Shown: piece after piece, positions 6,245 to 9,237 of the stretch
Position numbering within the stretch: position 1 is the first letter of the stretch
Layout of the letters: each line of letters opens with the position of its first letter
Assembly: GCA_029239545.1 (NCBI GenBank)
Contig: JARBUQ010000138.1
Span: 1 to 9,237 of the forward strand
Direction: 5' to 3'
From: Paenibacillus sp.
GTDB lineage: Bacteria > Bacillota > Bacilli > Paenibacillales > NBRC-103111
Length of the DNA: 9,237 nt
Made by a program: the position numbers and the translations under genes
The notes under the pieces: model-generated
Databases searched by the model: none
Told to the model about the DNA's origin: nothing
The model's input: the letters and a program-made list of their open reading frames with translations, nothing else

Positions 6245-6273
6245 ATCATAGTAATGAGAGCAGCTGTTATGAA
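6245..6273 (-). promoter_or_regulatory. Predicted sigma-A promoter of the phnC-phnE-phnE operon
   Basis: On the minus strand TTCATA (6273-6268) and TATGAT (6250-6245, five of six) are separated by exactly 17 bases, predicting a start near 6238 and a ~72-base leader. Short TTxAxA-like hexamers at 11 bp steps lie around it, vaguely like PhoP-box half-sites, but only TTAACA (6243-6238) is a full match and it lies downstream of the -10. Confidence 0.5.
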
Positions 6274-6299
6274 TATGAATAGAATTTGGAGAGCCATTA

Positions 6300-8819
6300 G
6301 TGAAAACTTTGATTATTGCTGAAAAACCGGATATGGGGCGTAATATTGCTGCAGCGATCGAGCCTAAGGCTGTTAACAAGCGTACCCACCTTGAAGGCTC
6401 GCAATACGTAATAACGTGGGCAATTGGACATTTAATCGGCTTGGCCGAACCGGATAAGTATGATGATAAATATAAAAAGTGGAATTTGAACGACCTGCCC
6501 ATCATTCCCGACTCCTTCAAGCTGCTGCCTAACTATAAAACGAAAGACCAGCTTCAAGTGATCAAGACACTTGCAGTTGATTGCGATGCGATTGTTAATG
6601 CTTGTGACGCAGGACGAGAGGGTCAGCTTATATTTGCCTATATCCAGCAGCATTTGCGCTTGCGGCAGCCAGTCAAACGATTGTGGATTTCTGATCTTAC
6701 CCCGGAGACGATCCGCAAAGGCTTCGACCAGTTGAAGGACAGCTCTGAGTATGAGAACTTGACGAAGGCAGCCAGGGCACGCAGTGAAGCAGACTGGCTG
6801 ATCGGCATGAACGGCTCGCGGGCTTTCACGACCAAGCATAAAGAGCTGCTGTCTGTTGGACGTGTTCAGACACCCGTACTGGCGTTGGTTTATGATCGAC
6901 AGAAGCAGATTGAGGCATTCTCTTCCTTGAAGTTCTATGAGGTGGAGGCCTGGTTCGATCAGACAGGCGGCGAGCAGGCTATTACTTATAAGGGAAACTG
7001 GCAGGGGGAACGGATGACAGATCCGGAGAAGGCTGCAGATATCGTCCGACGTGTCGCAGGCAAGCCCGGAGTTGTCGCGGAATATGAGGTTAAGGATACA
7101 AAGGAATACCCGTGGAAGCTGTATGATCTTACGCTGCTGCAGCGTGAAGCGAATGCCAAGTTCGCCTTTTCTGCCAAGAAAACACTTGATGTGGCGCAGG
7201 CTTTGTATGAGAAGCATAAAGTCATCTCCTACCCGCGGACGAATTCCAACTATGTGAATGAACAGAACATTCCCGAGATGCACCGTACGCTGGATGCCTT
7301 GCGAGGAACGGATTATGCAGGTCTGGTTCAAGGTGCCAACAAACGGTTTGTCCATGTGAACAACAGGAGTGTTTGCAATCCCGACAAGGTCGAGGATCAT
7401 CATGCGATATTGCCAACAGGGAAACGCGCGGGCAGCTTGAATGCGGATGAGCAGAAGCTGTACGACCTGATTATCAAAAGGTTCCTGTCCCATTTCTATC
7501 CGCCGGCTGAATATAAGGTACATACCGTAATCACAGAGGTAGAGCAGGAGCGATTCAAGACGATTGTAAAGCAGGTTCTTAGCAAGGGCTGGAAAATCGT
7601 TTATGAGGGTGACGAGGAAGCATCTGCGCGCGGCAAGAAAGGCGGAGCAAAAGGGAAGGCAGACAAAGACGGCGGCTCCGCAGATGCAGACAGCAGCTCC
7701 GAGAGCGGCGGAGCTGGCGGGGATGCCGAGGAGCAGTTGATGGAGGCTCCGTTCACGCTGGACCCGAATGCTCCTGTTGTATGCTCCGATGCCAAGGCAA
7801 AGGAGAAGGAAACCCAGCCTCCGAAGGCCTACACGGAGGGTACTCTGCTCAAGGCGATGGAGAGTGCGGGCAAACAGATGGAGGACGAGCAGCTTCGCGA
7901 AGCGATGAAAGACTCCGGTCTGGGCACTCCAGCAACACGCGCTTCTATTATAGAGCGGCTGAAGAATGTCGGTTATGTTGCGATGCAGGGCAAGCGCATC
8001 CTCATAACCTCCAAGGGCAGGTCCGCCATTGAGCTCATTCGCGGCGCAGGGGTGGAGCTGCTCGCCTCGCCGGAGATGACCGGCCAATGGGAGCGCAGGC
8101 TGCATGAAATTTCGCGTGGACAAGCATCGGACGAGACGTTCATGGAGAACGTGAAGAAGTTCACGCGCTCCATCGTGGACAAGGTCCGCCTGCAGCCGCA
8201 GGCGGCCAAGGCCTCCTTCGAGGCGGAGGCTGCAGTATCCGGCGGCGCCAAGCGCGGCCGCGGCAAGGCAGGCGCCTCCGCCGGGGGCGCCGCAGGCGGG
8301 GCCAGCGCTAGCGCGGCTGGCGCTGGCGGCGCTCGCGCGGCGCGGACGCGGCCGGCGGCGAGCGGCAGCGCTGCCGCGCCGGGCGCAAGCGGCGCAGCGC
8401 TGGCGCGCGCGGACGCGGGGCGCGAGCCCGTGGGCGACGCTGCCGCGCTGGGCCAGCGCGCGAGCGAGCCCGCCGCCGCGTCCGCGGTAGCGACAGCCGC
8501 GCGCGCTAAGGCGCAGCCGGCGGCCAGCGCAGGCGCTAACCTGCGCCAAGTCGTGGCCGCTTGCCCGCGCCCCGGCTGCGGCGGCGATATTATTATCGGC
8601 CACAAGGGCTACGGCTGCTCCCGCTTTCGCGAGGGCTGCAAGTTCGTGATCTGGAAGGACAGCTTCGGCAAGTCGCTTACCCTGCCAATGGCCCGCAGCC
8701 TGATCGAGAAAGGCCGCACTAACAAGCTCAAGCTGACAGACAGCTCAGGGCGGGAGCTCGAGGGCAAGCTGGTGCTGCAGGATACAAATACGGGAGCATT
8801 ATCAATAGAAGCCACCTAA
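6300..8819 (+). CDS. topB: DNA topoisomerase III with Ala-rich linker and zinc-binding C-terminus
   Basis: This 839-residue type IA topoisomerase cuts one DNA strand, passes another and reseals, relaxing negative supercoils and decatenating replication intermediates. The TOPRIM domain carries E8 (LIIAEKP) and DAGRE (103-107). The catalytic tyrosine is Y311 in ISYPRT. GLGTPATRASIIERL (541-555) belongs to the core. Start GTG at 6300 has TTGGAG eight bases upstream. Two low-complexity inserts stand out: a Gly/Lys/Asp/Ser linker at about 436-485 and an Ala-rich, Arg-containing tail at about 643-750. After the tail, CPRPGCGG (from C755) and GCSRFREGCKF supply four cysteines of a topoisomerase-type zinc element, then a short conserved end. 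B. subtilis TopB is about 727 residues, so the excess length is mostly the two linkers. The phn operon is divergent and functionally unrelated. Confidence 0.96.
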   Translation: MKTLIIAEKPDMGRNIAAAIEPKAVNKRTHLEGSQYVITWAIGHLIGLAEPDKYDDKYKKWNLNDLPIIPDSFKLLPNYKTKDQLQVIKTLAVDCDAIVNACDAGREGQLIFAYIQQHLRLRQPVKRLWISDLTPETIRKGFDQLKDSSEYENLTKAARARSEADWLIGMNGSRAFTTKHKELLSVGRVQTPVLALVYDRQKQIEAFSSLKFYEVEAWFDQTGGEQAITYKGNWQGERMTDPEKAADIVRRVAGKPGVVAEYEVKDTKEYPWKLYDLTLLQREANAKFAFSAKKTLDVAQALYEKHKVISYPRTNSNYVNEQNIPEMHRTLDALRGTDYAGLVQGANKRFVHVNNRSVCNPDKVEDHHAILPTGKRAGSLNADEQKLYDLIIKRFLSHFYPPAEYKVHTVITEVEQERFKTIVKQVLSKGWKIVYEGDEEASARGKKGGAKGKADKDGGSADADSSSESGGAGGDAEEQLMEAPFTLDPNAPVVCSDAKAKEKETQPPKAYTEGTLLKAMESAGKQMEDEQLREAMKDSGLGTPATRASIIERLKNVGYVAMQGKRILITSKGRSAIELIRGAGVELLASPEMTGQWERRLHEISRGQASDETFMENVKKFTRSIVDKVRLQPQAAKASFEAEAAVSGGAKRGRGKAGASAGGAAGGASASAAGAGGARAARTRPAASGSAAAPGASGAALARADAGREPVGDAAALGQRASEPAAASAVATAARAKAQPAASAGANLRQVVAACPRPGCGGDIIIGHKGYGCSRFREGCKFVIWKDSFGKSLTLPMARSLIEKGRTNKLKLTDSSGRELEGKLVLQDTNTGALSIEAT
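8240..8547 (+). other. Very GC-rich low-complexity segment encoding the topB Ala-rich linker
   Basis: This part of topB is dominated by GCG, GCC, GGC and CGC codons and is far richer in G+C than the rest of the window. It encodes about 100 residues of which about two-fifths are Ala, with scattered Gly, Ser, Pro and Arg and few acidic residues. The reading frame is intact and the zinc element resumes in frame, so it is a genuine linker rather than a frameshift. It is presumably disordered and, being basic, could contact DNA. Confidence 0.8.
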
Positions 8820-8825
8820 CCCGTG

Positions 8826-8854
8826 AGCAGCATAGATCGATATAAAATGCTGCT
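8826..8854 (+). repeat. 8 bp inverted repeat just after the topB stop
   Basis: AGCAGCAT (8826-8833) and ATGCTGCT (8847-8854) are perfect complements with a 13-base AT-rich loop, starting six bases after the stop codon. No T-run follows, so it is not a canonical terminator by itself; it may protect the transcript end or act with the stem at 8900. Confidence 0.4.
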
Positions 8855-8899
8855 AAGAAGGTTGCAGCGGAACTTCCCGCATTTGTTAATACGTGTCTG

Positions 8900-8940
8900 G
8901 ATCTACAGGAAAGCAAGTATTCCTGTAGATCTTCTGCTTT
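8900..8940 (+). terminator. Probable topB terminator, 12 bp perfect stem
   Basis: GATCTACAGGAA (8900-8911) pairs perfectly with TTCCTGTAGATC (8920-8931) across an 8-base loop. TTCTGCTTT follows, only moderately T-rich. It lies 80 bases after the topB stop. The stem is strong; the imperfect tail leaves room for another role. Confidence 0.7.
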
Positions 8941-8948
8941 AGTCCGTC

Positions 8949-9067
8949 TGCTCCAGTTGCTCCTTGCTCCTTGCTCCTTGCTCCTACCCACTCCCCTGCT
9001 CTTTCACTGTTTCTTTCTCTTGGTCCTAATCCTGATCCTGCCACTCCTCCTGCTCCAGTTGCTCCTT
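8949..9067. repeat. 17 bp direct repeat and heptamer array in a pyrimidine-rich stretch
   Basis: TGCTCCAGTTGCTCCTT occurs at 8949-8965 and again at 9051-9067. Overlapping the first copy, the heptamer TTGCTCC is repeated four times in tandem (8957-8984). The sequence between the copies is degenerate TCCTNN-like pyrimidine-rich DNA. No gene is supported: the open frames lack start codons with ribosome binding sites. Confidence 0.8.
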
Positions 9068-9237
9068 ACTCTTACTCTTACTCTTACTCTTACTCTTACT
9101 CTTACTCTTACTCTTACTCTTACTCTTACTCTTACTCTTACTCTTGCTTCTGCTACTGCTTCTGCTTCTGCTTCTGCTTCTGCTTCTGCTTCTGCTTCTG
9201 CTCCTGCTCCTGCTCCTGCTCCTGCTACTGCTACTAC
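9065..9237. repeat. Compound hexanucleotide microsatellite running off the window
   Basis: CTTACT is repeated 13 times exactly (9065-9142). After one CTT junction, TGCTNC hexamers follow without a break from 9145: TGCTTC, TGCTAC, seven TGCTTC (9157-9198), four TGCTCC (9199-9222), two TGCTAC (9223-9234), then TAC at the edge. The strand bias is strong: the plus strand is almost all C and T with regular A or G. In the frame starting at 9066 every codon is leucine. No start codon or ribosome binding site precedes it in this window. Confidence 0.92.

Noticed and set aside
6432..8603. Antisense open frame of 723 codons through topB
   Set aside because: It is opposite an unambiguous topoisomerase, has no recognisable domain, is Ala/Arg/Leu-rich in step with the GC-rich sense codons, and has no ribosome binding site. 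It is a by-product of topB codon use.
8728..8991. Minus-strand frame starting MGRSKEQGARSN
   Set aside because: Its beginning is only translation of the heptamer array and it overlaps the 3' end of topB and its terminator.

Overview
The window looks like chromosomal DNA of a low-to-mid GC member of the Bacillota, most probably Paenibacillaceae. The reasons are strong AGGAGG-type ribosome binding sites, GTG and TTG starts, a CD3324-type small regulator, a Gram-positive phosphonate/phosphite-type ABC transporter with two permeases, and a B. subtilis-like topoisomerase III with its catalytic tyrosine at residue 311. The genus is inferred from general resemblance; no search was possible.

Layout. 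Positions 1-139 hold two copies of a ~16 bp direct repeat and a strong intrinsic terminator for the minus-strand gene that follows. Positions 140-615 form a small minus-strand unit: a good sigma-A-like promoter (587-615), a terminator-like hairpin almost at the presumed transcript start (551-576), a 34-codon small ORF with a near-perfect Shine-Dalgarno sequence (393-497), and a GTG-started HTH protein of the CD3324 type (140-430) whose start lies inside the small ORF. Positions 616-1066 contain no gene I can support, only two inverted repeats. A cytosolic 5'-nucleotidase-type metallophosphatase runs on the minus strand from a probable TTG start at 2665 to 1067. Divergent from it is the lipoprotein PhnD (2802-3719, +), closed by a clear terminator. 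Converging on that terminator is the tightly overlapping operon phnC-phnE-phnE (6165 down to 3813, minus strand). Divergent from phnC is topB (6300-8819, +), with two low-complexity linkers, one of them a very GC-rich Ala-rich tail, and a C-terminal four-cysteine zinc-binding element. A perfect 12 bp stem (8900-8931) probably ends topB transcription. The last ~290 bases are a stack of simple repeats, mostly hexamers, that runs off the window.

How the genes fit together. PhnD, PhnC and two PhnE proteins make a complete importer for phosphonate, phosphite or a related phosphorus compound. The adjacent metallophosphatase would release phosphate from nucleotides or cyclic nucleotides, so 1067-6165 reads as a phosphorus-scavenging locus. 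It is unusual in that the binding-protein gene is in its own transcription unit facing the transporter operon. No C-P lyase, phosphonatase or phosphite dehydrogenase gene is present, so the substrate cannot be fixed from this window.

I do not see a clearly new multi-gene system. The items most worth checking are the small ORF/leader architecture at 393-615, the split phn arrangement, the topB low-complexity tail, and the hexamer array at 9066-9237. In one frame that array is an uninterrupted run of 57 leucine codons using all six synonyms.
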